A stretch of 64,000 bases of DNA from Halorubellus litoreus (GTDB lineage Archaea; Halobacteriota; Halobacteria; Halobacteriales; Natrialbaceae). Every line of letters starts with the position of its first letter. Within the stretch, counting starts at the first letter, position 1. The stretch covers positions 248,001 to 312,000 of the forward strand of contig NZ_JAZAQL010000001.1 in NCBI RefSeq assembly GCF_037081675.1, in the 5' to 3' direction. Of this stretch, positions 24,289 to 32,555 are shown piece after piece. A program made the translations under genes and the position numbers. The notes below the pieces were generated by a model. The model saw only the letters and a list, made by a program, of their open reading frames with translations. It had not been told where the DNA came from and did not search any database.

Positions 24289-25061
24289 CGGACGACCCGC
24301 CGGGCCGATGGCTGGGTCGCGCCATCGAGACGGTCGACGACGTCGTCGCGTGGCGGCTCTCGGCCCGCCTGGTCGCGGCCCTCCTCGTCACGGCGCTCGT
24401 CGTCGCCGCACTCCCGCACACGCTCGGCGCGGTCGGCACCGACGCCGTCGGCACGGGCGACGAACCAGCCCAACAGGACGTCGAGGACCCGCGACAGCGC
24501 CATCAGAACGTGGTCGCGTCCGACGCCATCCACGTCGGTCCCTGGATGCTGTTGTTCGTCGCACTCGCCGCGAGCTTCGTCGCCGCGACCCGGTCGCGCG
24601 AGCCACGTCGGCGACTGGTCGCGTCCGCGTCGCTCGGCGTCGCCGTCGGCACCGTCGTCGGCTACGTCGCGCTCGTCGCCCTCGCGCACCTCGCGTACGC
24701 GCCGACGGCGAACGGCTACATCGTCCGGTCCGGCCCGGTCGTCTTCCGGACGTGGGCGACCGCGGGGAACGCGCTCGGCATCGCCGTCCCGGCGACGGTC
24801 GGAAGCGCGCTCGTCGCGGCCTCGGGGACCCTCGCCGGACCGACCACGGACGAGCGCGCGGGGACCGACGACCGCTCCGACGAGCACGACCCCGGAGCGG
24901 ACGCGAGTGCGGCGGACGAGACCGAGGAGACCGACGGCGCGGACCCCTCGACGGACGCCGACCGCCCGGACACGGTCGCGATCGACGGAACCGGCCCGAC
25001 CGGCGCGCCGGCGTACGACCCGAGCGAGCGCGACTGGGAGGGAACCGAGGACGAGCGCTGA
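24285..25061 (+). CDS. Membrane protein with acidic tail, clustered paralogue 4
   Basis: The 258-residue protein has four membrane segments within residues 25-190 and an acidic, disordered tail ending in AYDPSERDWEGTEDER. It is closest to paralogue 2: both have LPHTLG/VPHALG after helix 1, an RQRHQN/QQRYQN loop, and GYVALVALAHLAY/GYVAFVGVGHLAY. It overlaps the previous gene by four bases. I infer that duplication and divergence produced this array; no known transporter or enzyme signature is visible. Confidence 0.8.
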   Translation: MTDDPPGRWLGRAIETVDDVVAWRLSARLVAALLVTALVVAALPHTLGAVGTDAVGTGDEPAQQDVEDPRQRHQNVVASDAIHVGPWMLLFVALAASFVAATRSREPRRRLVASASLGVAVGTVVGYVALVALAHLAYAPTANGYIVRSGPVVFRTWATAGNALGIAVPATVGSALVAASGTLAGPTTDERAGTDDRSDEHDPGADASAADETEETDGADPSTDADRPDTVAIDGTGPTGAPAYDPSERDWEGTEDER

Positions 25062-25166
25062 GGGGTCGCGGAGCGGCCGCCGGAAGCCGAGCGAAAGCGA
25101 CTCCGCGCCCGCAGTCGCGTTGACGCATCCGCCACGTTCAAGCGACCGCCCCGAGGAGAGTCGGAC

Positions 25167-26393
25167 ATGACACGCGAAGTCTGGCTGAAGGCCGACGACG
25201 AGGTCGGCGACTGGGACGCGCGACGGCGTCGCATCACCGCCGGCCTGGAAGCCGGCGTCGACTGGGTGGTCGTCGACGAAGCGGACGTCGAGCGCGTCCG
25301 CGAACTCGGCGAAGTGAACGTCGCGGCGTTCAGCGCCGCGGGCGACAGCACGCTCGTCGACGACGCGGAGGACAACGGCGTCGACCGCATCGAGGACGCG
25401 GAGGGAGACGACGACGAGGAGGGCACCGACGAGATCGGCGTCGAGCCAGCAGACGCGTACCTCGTCGGGAAAGGCGGTGAAGGGGACGGCACCGTGTCGC
25501 TCCCGCCGGACCTCTCCGGGTCCGCGGACCTGTCGACGGTGCGTCGCGGCGCGGCCGACGGCTCGTACGTCGAGATACGCGGGAAGGAGTACGAGGCGTT
25601 CGCCGAAGCCGCCGCCGACGCCGGCGAGTACACCATCGTCGTCGGCGAGGACTGGACGATCATTCCCCTCGAGAACCTCATCGCGCGCATCAGCGACGAG
25701 ACCACGCTCATCGCAGGCGTCGAAACGGCCGAAGACGCCCGGACCGCGTTCGAGACGCTCGAACTCGGCGCGGACGCGGTCCTCCTGGATTCGGACGACC
25801 CGGACGTCATCCGCGAGACCGTCGAGGAGCGCGACGCGACCGAACGCGAGAGCCTCGACCTCTCGTGGGCGGAAGTGACGAGCATCGAGCAGACGGGGAG
25901 CGCGGACCGCGTGTGCGTCGACACCGCGTCGCTGATGGACGACGACGAGGGGATGCTCGTCGGGTCGATGAGCCGTGGGCTCGTGTTCGTGCACGCCGAG
26001 ACCGCGGAGTCGCCGTACGTCGCGAGCCGACCGTTCCGCGTGAACGCCGGCGCGGTGCACGCGTACGTTCGGACGCCCGACGGCGGCACGAAGTACCTGA
26101 GTGAACTCGGCTCCGGCGACGAGGTCCAGCTCGTGGACGCGAACGGCGACACGCGCGAAGCGGTCGTCGGCCGCGCGAAGATCGAGCGCCGCCCGATGTT
26201 CCGCGTGGAACTCGAACGCGACGGCGACCGCTTCGAGACGCTCCTCCAGAACGCCGAGACCATCAAGGTCCATACGCGCGAGGGCCGGACCGCGGTCACG
26301 GACCTCGAACCCGGCGACGAACTGCTCGTCTACTACGAGGACACCGCGCGCCACTTCGGCGAGGCGGTCGACGAACGCATCATCGAGAAGTAG
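25167..26393 (+). CDS. 3-dehydroquinate synthase II
   Basis: The 408-residue enzyme catalyses formation of 3-dehydroquinate in the archaeal variant of the shikimate pathway, starting from an aspartate-semialdehyde-derived precursor. The family N-terminus is recognisable (REVWLKADD, then AGVDWVVVDE), as are the conserved NLIARI and SMSRGLVFVHAETAESPYVASRPFRVNAG-type regions near residue 265-295. An acidic insertion at about residues 69-92 (EDNGVDRIEDAEGDDDEEGT) lengthens it relative to methanogen enzymes. The next pathway enzyme, AroD, lies at 27158 on the opposite strand. Confidence 0.95.
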   Translation: MTREVWLKADDEVGDWDARRRRITAGLEAGVDWVVVDEADVERVRELGEVNVAAFSAAGDSTLVDDAEDNGVDRIEDAEGDDDEEGTDEIGVEPADAYLVGKGGEGDGTVSLPPDLSGSADLSTVRRGAADGSYVEIRGKEYEAFAEAAADAGEYTIVVGEDWTIIPLENLIARISDETTLIAGVETAEDARTAFETLELGADAVLLDSDDPDVIRETVEERDATERESLDLSWAEVTSIEQTGSADRVCVDTASLMDDDEGMLVGSMSRGLVFVHAETAESPYVASRPFRVNAGAVHAYVRTPDGGTKYLSELGSGDEVQLVDANGDTREAVVGRAKIERRPMFRVELERDGDRFETLLQNAETIKVHTREGRTAVTDLEPGDELLVYYEDTARHFGEAVDERIIEK

Positions 26394-26542
26394 CGAGGCG
26401 CCACGCGCCTCGATTCAGCGAGGCGGCGCGGCCGCCGAGCAGGGCGCTCCTACGGAGCGCCGGAAACCGAGCCGGCGCTTGCGCCGGTGAGGAAACGTGG
26501 CGCCACGCGCCTCGATTCAGCGAGACGGCGAAGCCGTCGAGC
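26394..26542. repeat. Cluster of five hairpins with a duplicated 42-bp unit
   Basis: Immediately after the DHQ synthase II stop there are hairpins at 26394-26412, 26422-26436, 26443-26461, 26472-26487 and 26524-26538, all GC-rich with loops of 2-5 bases. A unit starting CGCCACGCGCCTCGATTCAG occurs at 26399-26440 and again at 26501-26542. In the second copy the hairpin stem changed from GGCGGC/GCCGCC to GACGGC/GCCGTC, keeping the pairing. The cluster separates convergent genes, so a bidirectional terminator is likely. Confidence 0.8.
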
Positions 26543-26586
26543 CGGGCGTTCGTCGCCGCCGTCTCGGCGGTCGCCTGGCGGTCCGC

Positions 26587-26994
26587 TCAGTTGTCCGCTG
26601 GTTCCTCGAACTCGTACGTGCACCACTGACAGAAACCGTGCGTGGGTTCGACCTCGCGCCCGCAACGCGGGCACGTCGGGCCCTCGGTGGTCTGCGTTGG
26701 CCGCTGGAGTGCCTGCACGTACGCGTCCATCATCGCGCCGAACTGGACGACGGTGATGGCGATGGTCCCCCAGTCGGACATGTTCTGGCTGACGTCCTGG
26801 GCGTGCGCGAAGAGGCCGTCGAGCGGGACGTCGGCGGTGAGCGCGGACTCCGGGACGAACACCGCGACTGTAGTGATGAAGAGGCCGACGAAGAAGAGGG
26901 CGCGCACCCACCGGCGGATGAGGGCCTGACCGAGCCCCGGGAGGAGCAGCGAGCAGATGCCGACGACGACGGCGCGCACCCGAGTACCGAGCAT
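26587..26994 (-). CDS. Small membrane protein with C-terminal zinc ribbon
   Basis: The 135-residue protein has hydrophobic segments near residues 8-25 and 32-50, with PGLGQALIRRWVRALFF between them (a TM2-like arrangement), and probably a third near 75-90. The last 35 residues form a zinc ribbon with CPRCGREV and CQWC. I recognise the general type, small membrane proteins with a cytoplasmic zinc ribbon, but not a specific function. It lies between two shikimate-pathway genes and is probably unrelated to them. Confidence 0.75.
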   Translation of the reverse strand: MLGTRVRAVVVGICSLLLPGLGQALIRRWVRALFFVGLFITTVAVFVPESALTADVPLDGLFAHAQDVSQNMSDWGTIAITVVQFGAMMDAYVQALQRPTQTTEGPTCPRCGREVEPTHGFCQWCTYEFEEPADN

Positions 26995-27157
26995 GCGCCG
27001 GCGTTTTCCCGCCGGGGACTTTACCGTTCGGTTTCGCGGACACGGCCGGGTCCGGACGGTCGCCGCGGCCAGAGTCGCCGACAGCGCCGCGTCGCTCTCG
27101 TCTCACGGTGCGAGACGCCGCTCGCATCGACGTCCCGCGAACGCCGTGGCGGAGCCG

Positions 27158-27910
27158 TCAGGAGAGCGATTCGACGAGGTCCGCGAGCGTCGCGAGGTCG
27201 TACTGGCCGGGCGCCGTCGCGTCCGCGGCGTCGACGGGTGCGTACCCGATCTTCGAGCCGTAGACGGGAGCCACCGCACGGGTGTGTCGCCCGACCGCGC
27301 CCATCGCCATCGTCGCGACCGGCTCGTCGCGCGCCGCGAACTCCCTGGTGACCGCGAGCAGGTCGAGCGCGTCCTTCCGCGTCTCCGCGGTGACCGCGAG
27401 CTTCGCGACGTCCCCGTGCGCGAGACCCGACTCCAGGGCGTCCCGCATCGCGTCCCGCGACGGCGTCCGCTCGAAGTCGTGACTGGACGCGACCACCGCG
27501 ACGTCGTTCGCCGCGGCCTCGGCGAGCACGGTCTCGACGCCCGGCGCGTCCGCGGCCAGGCTCGCCAGCTCGACGTCCACCGCCTCAACGGTGTCGACGC
27601 TCGCCGCCGCCGCGAGCGACTCCACTCGGTTCCGGGCCGCTTCCGCCTGCACGGCGTCCTGGTCGCTCGGCGGGACGGCAGGCCCCGCCGCGCCGCCCTC
27701 CCACGCCGCACGGTTCGTCGCGATGACGGGGAGGTCGCCGTCGTACTCGGCAAGCGCCGTCACCGACGGCGACACCGCCCCCGGCTCCGCCGCCGCGTCC
27801 ACCGCATCCATCCGATACTCCACCGCGTCCGCGTACTCCCGCGCTACCGTCGTCGCCGCGTCCGCGAGGTCGTCTGTCGCGGCCGCCAGCACGAACGACT
27901 CGAAGTCCAT
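27158..27910 (-). CDS. aroD: 3-dehydroquinate dehydratase, type I (AroD)
   Basis: The 250-residue enzyme dehydrates 3-dehydroquinate to 3-dehydroshikimate in aromatic amino acid synthesis. The type I features are clear: EYRMDA at residues 31-36, the catalytic histidine H144 in ASSHDFERTPS, and the Schiff-base lysine K170 in HGDVAKLAV. The C-terminal loop GSKIGYAPVDAADATAPGQYD closes the active site. The ATG at 27910 gives a family-standard N-terminus; upstream codons are not conserved. It is divergent from the GNAT gene. Confidence 0.94.
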   Translation of the reverse strand: MDFESFVLAAATDDLADAATTVAREYADAVEYRMDAVDAAAEPGAVSPSVTALAEYDGDLPVIATNRAAWEGGAAGPAVPPSDQDAVQAEAARNRVESLAAAASVDTVEAVDVELASLAADAPGVETVLAEAAANDVAVVASSHDFERTPSRDAMRDALESGLAHGDVAKLAVTAETRKDALDLLAVTREFAARDEPVATMAMGAVGRHTRAVAPVYGSKIGYAPVDAADATAPGQYDLATLADLVESLS

Positions 27911-28045
27911 GCCTCGCCTTCGCCGCCACCGGGGAAAAACGTGCGCGAAGCGACAGCGTTTGACTGCGCTCGCCCGACCCCAAACCATCATCACGCAGCG
28001 AGCGTCCGGAACCGTTACGGCGCCCGTCGGCGTCCTCGCGACGTG

Positions 28046-28576
28046 ATGCAGTTCCGCCCCGAGACCGCCGCCGACCACGACGCGGTGGGCGCGCTCCACC
28101 GTGCCGCGTTCCCGACCGACGACGAAGCCCGACTCGTCGACGCACTCCGCGAGCGCGACGCGTTCGTCCCCGCGCTCTCCATCGTCGCGGCCCCCGGCGA
28201 CGCGTCCGCCGAGAGCGCCACGCTCGACCGCATCCTCGGACACGTGCTCCTCACCGAGGTCGACGTCGCCGGGACCGACGACGCACTCACGCTCGCGCCC
28301 GTCGCCGTCCACCCGGCACGCCAGAACGACGGCATCGGGACCGCGCTCGTCGAACACGCGCTCGACCGCTGCCGCGACCTCGACTACGAGGTCGTCGTCC
28401 TCCACGGCGACCCCGCGTACTACTCGCGCTTCGGGTTCGAACCCGCGACGTCGTGGGGGCTCGAGAACCCGTTCGACCTCCCGGACGACGACTTCCAGGT
28501 GCTCGCACTCGTCGACGGCATCGAGGACGACGTCGCGGGAGCCGTCGGCTACGACGACGCGTTCGACGCGCTCTGA
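28046..28576 (+). CDS. GNAT family N-acetyltransferase
   Basis: The 176-residue cytoplasmic enzyme has the GNAT fold. The acetyl-CoA-binding motif A is seen in LAPVAVHPARQNDGIGTALVEHAL (about residues 83-106), and motif B in VVVLHGDPAYYSRFGFEPA. The arrangement matches the YhbS/PA4866-like subgroup. The acceptor substrate is unknown. It starts divergently from aroD and converges with TFB; a five-unit palindromic array fills the gap to TFB. Confidence 0.88.
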   Translation: MQFRPETAADHDAVGALHRAAFPTDDEARLVDALRERDAFVPALSIVAAPGDASAESATLDRILGHVLLTEVDVAGTDDALTLAPVAVHPARQNDGIGTALVEHALDRCRDLDYEVVVLHGDPAYYSRFGFEPATSWGLENPFDLPDDDFQVLALVDGIEDDVAGAVGYDDAFDAL

Positions 28577-28624
28577 GAAGGAACCGGTCAGTCTCGCAGT
28601 CGACGAGGTCGACCGAAACACCTC

Positions 28625-28850
28625 GAAACGGCGTCCTGGCGGACGCCGTATGCTCGTGTGGGCAGTAATCACGGAAACGGCGTCCTGGCGGACGCCGTAT
28701 GCTCGTGTGGGCAGTAATCACGGAAACGGCCGCCTGGCGGCGGCCGGATGCTCGTGCAGGCAGAACGACCGGAAACGGCGTCCGAGAGGACGCCGTATGC
28801 TGGTGCGGGCAGTGAATCCAGAAACGGCCGCCTGGCGGCGGCCGTATGCT
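28625..28850 (-). repeat. Five-unit array of the AGCAT-palindrome repeat (49-bp period)
   Basis: Units occupy 28625-28654, 28674-28703, 28723-28752, 28772-28801 and 28821-28850, an exact 49-base period with 19-base spacers that also resemble one another. Read on the minus strand each has AGCAT (AGCAT or AGCATCC), ACGGCGTCC or ACGGCCGCC, a 4-base loop, and the matching arm followed by TTTC. Stems change in a compensating way between units. The rightmost unit begins 11 bases after the TFB stop, the same distance as at 159-171. No cas genes are present and the spacers are not unique. Confidence 0.85.
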
Positions 28851-28861
28851 TGGACAGTCAG

Positions 28862-29824
28862 TTACGCCAGTCCGAGCGTATCCTCGGCTTCGAGGAGTTC
28901 GTGGTAGCGGTTGCGGATCGTGACCTCGCTGATGTCCGCGACCTCGCTGACCGCGGCCTGCGTCGTCTTCTCGTTCGTGAGGAGACTCGCCGCGTAGACG
29001 GCGGCGGCGGCGAGCCCGACGGGGGACTTCCCGGAGTGAACGCCCTTCTCCTTCGCGGTCTTCAGGAGCGAGCGAGCGCGGTGCTCGGCCTCGTCGCTGA
29101 GTTCCAGGCCGCTCGCGAACCGCGGCACGTAGCTCTCGGGGTCCGCGGGCTTGACCTGCAGCCCGAGTTCGCGGACGACGTACCGGTACGTGCGAGCGAC
29201 CTCGTTCTTCTCGACGCGCGAGACCTCGCTGATCTCGTCGAGACTGCGCGGGACGCCAGCCTGCCGCGCGGCGGCGTACACGGAGGAGGTCGCGACACCC
29301 TCGATGGAGCGACCGGGGAGGAGGTCCTCGTCGAGCGCGCGCCGGTAGATGACCGACGCCGTCTCGCGGACGTTGTCCGGGAGGCCAAGGGCGGAGGCCA
29401 TCCGGTCGATCTCGCCGAGGGCCTGCTTGAGGTTGCGCTCCTTGCTGTCGCGGGTGCGGAAGCGCTCGTTCCACTTGCGGAGGCGCTGCATCTTCTCGCG
29501 CTGGCGGGAGTCCAGCGAGTTGCCGTAGGCGTCCTTGTCGCGCCAGTCGATGTTCGTCGACAGGCCCTTATCGTGCATCGTGTTCGTCGTCGGCGCGCCG
29601 ACGCGGGACTTCTCGTTCTTCTCCTGGGCGTCGAACGCGCGCCACTCGGGGCCGCGGTCGACCTCGTCGGTGTCGACGACGAGCCCGCACATGTTACAGA
29701 CGGTCTCCTGACCGTCCTGGACGACGTCACCGTTGCATTCGGGGCAGGTTACCTCGTCGCCCTCCTGTTTCTCGTCCTCTGTGCTCGCGACTCGCGTTCG
29801 GGTTCGTGTTCGTGCGTCGGTCAT
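28862..29824 (-). CDS. tfb: Transcription initiation factor TFB
   Basis: The 320-residue protein is the archaeal TFIIB homologue that bridges TBP-bound promoter DNA and RNA polymerase. The N-terminal zinc ribbon has C27, C30, C43 and C46 (CPEC, CNMC). The B-reader region follows (RVGAPTTNTMHDKGLST). Two cyclin-fold repeats cover about residues 120-310 and include a recognition-helix region near the end (ISEVTIRNRYHELL). The length is normal. It has a 5' leader of roughly 70 bases if the CTTTTG box near 29923 is used. A GGAA/TTCC palindrome lies next to that box. Haloarchaea usually have several TFBs; which one this is cannot be told. Confidence 0.96.
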   Translation of the reverse strand: MTDARTRTRTRVASTEDEKQEGDEVTCPECNGDVVQDGQETVCNMCGLVVDTDEVDRGPEWRAFDAQEKNEKSRVGAPTTNTMHDKGLSTNIDWRDKDAYGNSLDSRQREKMQRLRKWNERFRTRDSKERNLKQALGEIDRMASALGLPDNVRETASVIYRRALDEDLLPGRSIEGVATSSVYAAARQAGVPRSLDEISEVSRVEKNEVARTYRYVVRELGLQVKPADPESYVPRFASGLELSDEAEHRARSLLKTAKEKGVHSGKSPVGLAAAAVYAASLLTNEKTTQAAVSEVADISEVTIRNRYHELLEAEDTLGLA

Positions 29825-29932
29825 GGTTGGTGCGAAGGCGGGGGCTACCGGGGTGGAGCGGCCGAAGGTGAAAACCCGGGCGCCCGCAGTTCCGTAACAC
29901 CTTGATGCCACACGCCAGTACAAAAGGGTTTC

Positions 29933-29945
29933 GGAATTTTGTTCC
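29933..29945. promoter_or_regulatory. GGAA-TTTTG-TTCC element upstream of TFB
   Basis: The 13-base element differs by one missing base from the palindrome upstream of katG (18759-18772). It sits just upstream of the putative TATA box of the TFB gene, where a bound protein could control TFB access. The 315-base gap 29825-30139 also holds the CTATAC box of the DUF84 gene near 30110 and is otherwise AT-rich without an ORF. Confidence 0.45.
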
Positions 29946-30139
29946 AGAACCGGAGTAATCACGAACGAGACCGGTGCGTGTGAACGAACAACAAAACAAC
30001 TAAATACCACGACGTGGTCGCCAGTTCGTCCGTATACGAGCACCGGCGACCGGGAGCGACCCGCGCGAATCCCGCACCCAGCGTCGACCCGCACATGGGT
30101 CAGTAACGCCTATACGGGCGGCGGCCCCTCTCATCTCGT

Positions 30140-30655
30140 ATGTTCGTCGGCGTCGGCTCCACGAATCCCGTGAAGCGTTCCGCGACAGAATCCGCCATCG
30201 GTGGGATGCCCGGCCTCAACGTCGAGGCCGTCGACGTCGACAGCGGCGTCCCCGAGCAACCACGCGGCCACGCCCAGACGCTCGAAGGCGCCGTCACGCG
30301 AGCACGTCGCGCCTACGAGGGCGGCGGGTTCGACCTCGGCGTCGGCATCGAAGGCGGCGTCGCCGACTTCGAGGGCACCGACGGCCTCTACCTCGTGATG
30401 TGGGCCGCGGTCACCGACGGCGACCGCGTCGAGACCGCGAGCGGGCCCGCACTCAGACTCCCCGACGACGTCGCCGCCCGCGTCGACGCCGGCGAGGAAC
30501 TCGGGCCCGTCATGGACGACGTCTACGGCCGCGAGAGCGTCGCCACCCAGGAAGGCGCCGCCGGCGTCCTCACCGGGAACGCCGTCACGCGAACGACAGC
30601 GCTCGAGACCGCGGTCGCCGGCGCACTCGGCCCGTTCGTCACCGACGCGTACTGA
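30140..30655 (+). CDS. Inosine/xanthosine triphosphatase (DUF84/YjjX-like)
   Basis: The 171-residue enzyme matches the DUF84 family, which removes non-canonical nucleotides (ITP, XTP) from the pool. Diagnostic segments are GSTNPVKRSATESA at the N-terminus, DSGVPEQPRGHAQTLEGAVTRA in the middle and GVGIEGGVA, followed by AAGVLTGNAVTR near the C-terminus. CTATAC about 30 bases before the ATG suggests leaderless transcription. It is divergent from TFB. Confidence 0.92.
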   Translation: MFVGVGSTNPVKRSATESAIGGMPGLNVEAVDVDSGVPEQPRGHAQTLEGAVTRARRAYEGGGFDLGVGIEGGVADFEGTDGLYLVMWAAVTDGDRVETASGPALRLPDDVAARVDAGEELGPVMDDVYGRESVATQEGAAGVLTGNAVTRTTALETAVAGALGPFVTDAY

Positions 30656-30704
30656 CCCACGCGAGCGGCCGCTCGCCCCCAACCGACCTCGACGCGCCGA
30701 CGCG

Positions 30705-32555
30705 CTACTGGTTCACCATCTCCGATTCGGCCGTCTCCGGGGACTCCGCGCTCTCCGCGACCGCCTCCGTGAGCGAGACGTTCAGCACGAGCATCGACCC
30801 GAGCCCGCCGAGGACCGTGACCACGTTCTTCACGAAGTGGTCGACGACCGCCACCGCGAGCGCGACCTCGCCCGTGATCGGCGCGGGCGTCAACCCGACG
30901 ACGAGGAGCGTGAACGCACCCTCGTAGAGCCCGACGCCACCAGGCGTGAGCGGGAGGACCTTCGCGAGGTTCCCGACGCTCACCGCGAAGAACGCGACGC
31001 CGAGGAGCGTCGGGAGCGCGAGCACGTCGAACGCGCCGAACGCACGCATCACGACGACCGCCGTCACGACGTCGAGCGACCAGATGACGACCGAGCTCGC
31101 CGCGATACTCGCGAACGCCCGCTCGTCGTTCGCGACGCGCTGGATGTCGCCGACGAACTGCTCGAGGACGCCCGCGACCATCGACACGTACGAGTCCGAC
31201 GACACCCGCGAGAGCGCCGCCTCGATGCGGTTCCCGTCGCTGCGTGCGGACGCGAAGATGGCGAGGACGCTCCCGATGGCGAGCGCGCCGACGACCCCGG
31301 CGAGGTACACCGCCGTCCGGCCCGCCTGCCCCGCGTCCCCGGCGCCCGTCCCGCCGTCGCCGACGACGACCGAGAGCAGTTCCGTTGCGTTCCCGGTCGC
31401 GACGAGCGCGACGAGGACGCTCCCGGCGAGCATCGTGATGGTGAGGAGGTCGAACACGCGCTCCACGGCGAGCGACGCGAACCCCGACGGATACGGCACC
31501 TTCCGACGCGCCTTCACGACGTACGCGCGGACCGCGTCGCCGGCGCGAGCGGGGAACACGAGGTTCCCGGTCTGACTGATGAATATCGCGCCCGTCAGGA
31601 ACCCGACGTCGCTATCGTACCCAATCTCCGCGAGGATGTCGCGGTACCGGATACCCCGTAGCGGCCAGGAGAGCACGTACACGACCGCGGAGGCGGCGAC
31701 GAGCGTCGCGTTCGCGTTCGCCATCTTCGCGACGACCTCCGACGGGTCGAGGTACAGCGGCATCAGGAGGACGGCGACGAGCGTCAGGAGCGTGCCGGCG
31801 ACGATACCGACGCGGCGGTTCACTCGCGGCGACACCGACAACTCCCACCACGTCCGCAGTATCTGGCTGCCCATCCCGAAGACGTCCCGGACGAGGTCGA
31901 CCTTCGTGTCGCCCTTGGGCTCCCAGTCCACCGCGAACTCCTTGACGCGCAGCCCGCGGCGCTGCGCCTTCACGAGGACTTCGGTGTCCCAGAACCAGTG
32001 CTGGTCCTGAACCGCCGGCATGAGCTCCTGGAGCGCGTCCCGGTCGAACGCCTTGAACCCGCACTGGTGGTCGCGCACGTCCGAGCGCAGGAACAGTCGG
32101 GCGAGCCCGTTGAATACGCGACTCGGAACGCCGCGTTTCGCGGGTCTGTCTGCTTCGCGACCGCTCATCCAGCGCGAGCCGGTCGCGACGTCGTACCCCT
32201 CGGTTCGGATGGACTCGACGAGTTCCTCGAGGTGCCGCATGTCCGTGGCGAGGTCCGTGTCGAAGTACACGAGCGTGTCGCCGTCGGCGGCCTGGAAGGC
32301 GCGTTCGAGTGCGCCGCCGCGACCGAGTCGCTCGTCGGAGTGGAAGTGCCGGACGCGGTCGTCCGCGGCCGCCATCTCGTCCGCGATCTCGGGCGTGGCG
32401 TCGTCGCAGCCGTCTTCGGCGACGATGACCTCGAAGGCGTCGGCGGGGAGGAACTCGGCGAGCGTTGCGAGCGTCGTCTCCACCGTGTTCCGGATGGTGG
32501 ATGCTTCGTTGTACGCGGGGAGGACGACGCTCACCTCGACCGACCTGCTGCTCAT
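30705..32555 (-). CDS. AglD-like dolichol-phosphate glycosyltransferase with UPF0104 flippase domain
   Basis: The 616-residue membrane protein combines a GT2 glycosyltransferase (residues 1-245) with a lysylphosphatidylglycerol-synthetase-like UPF0104 region of about eight helices. The catalytic domain shows VVLPAYNEASTIRN, the metal-binding YFDTDLATDM and the acceptor-site DHQCGFKAFDRDAL. The architecture matches Haloferax AglD, which charges dolichol phosphate with the final mannose of the S-layer N-glycan. The UPF0104 part may help translocation. No other agl gene is adjacent, so its exact sugar is uncertain. CTTACCGG about 29 bases upstream is a likely TATA box. Confidence 0.9.
   Translation of the reverse strand: MSSRSVEVSVVLPAYNEASTIRNTVETTLATLAEFLPADAFEVIVAEDGCDDATPEIADEMAAADDRVRHFHSDERLGRGGALERAFQAADGDTLVYFDTDLATDMRHLEELVESIRTEGYDVATGSRWMSGREADRPAKRGVPSRVFNGLARLFLRSDVRDHQCGFKAFDRDALQELMPAVQDQHWFWDTEVLVKAQRRGLRVKEFAVDWEPKGDTKVDLVRDVFGMGSQILRTWWELSVSPRVNRRVGIVAGTLLTLVAVLLMPLYLDPSEVVAKMANANATLVAASAVVYVLSWPLRGIRYRDILAEIGYDSDVGFLTGAIFISQTGNLVFPARAGDAVRAYVVKARRKVPYPSGFASLAVERVFDLLTITMLAGSVLVALVATGNATELLSVVVGDGGTGAGDAGQAGRTAVYLAGVVGALAIGSVLAIFASARSDGNRIEAALSRVSSDSYVSMVAGVLEQFVGDIQRVANDERAFASIAASSVVIWSLDVVTAVVVMRAFGAFDVLALPTLLGVAFFAVSVGNLAKVLPLTPGGVGLYEGAFTLLVVGLTPAPITGEVALAVAVVDHFVKNVVTVLGGLGSMLVLNVSLTEAVAESAESPETAESEMVNQ

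Noticed and set aside
28625..28850. CRISPR-like array (30-bp repeat, 19-bp spacers, constant period)
   Set aside because: The spacers are short and similar to one another, repeats are strong palindromes with varying stems, single copies occur elsewhere at gene ends, and no cas gene is in the window. Tandem hairpin duplication explains it better.
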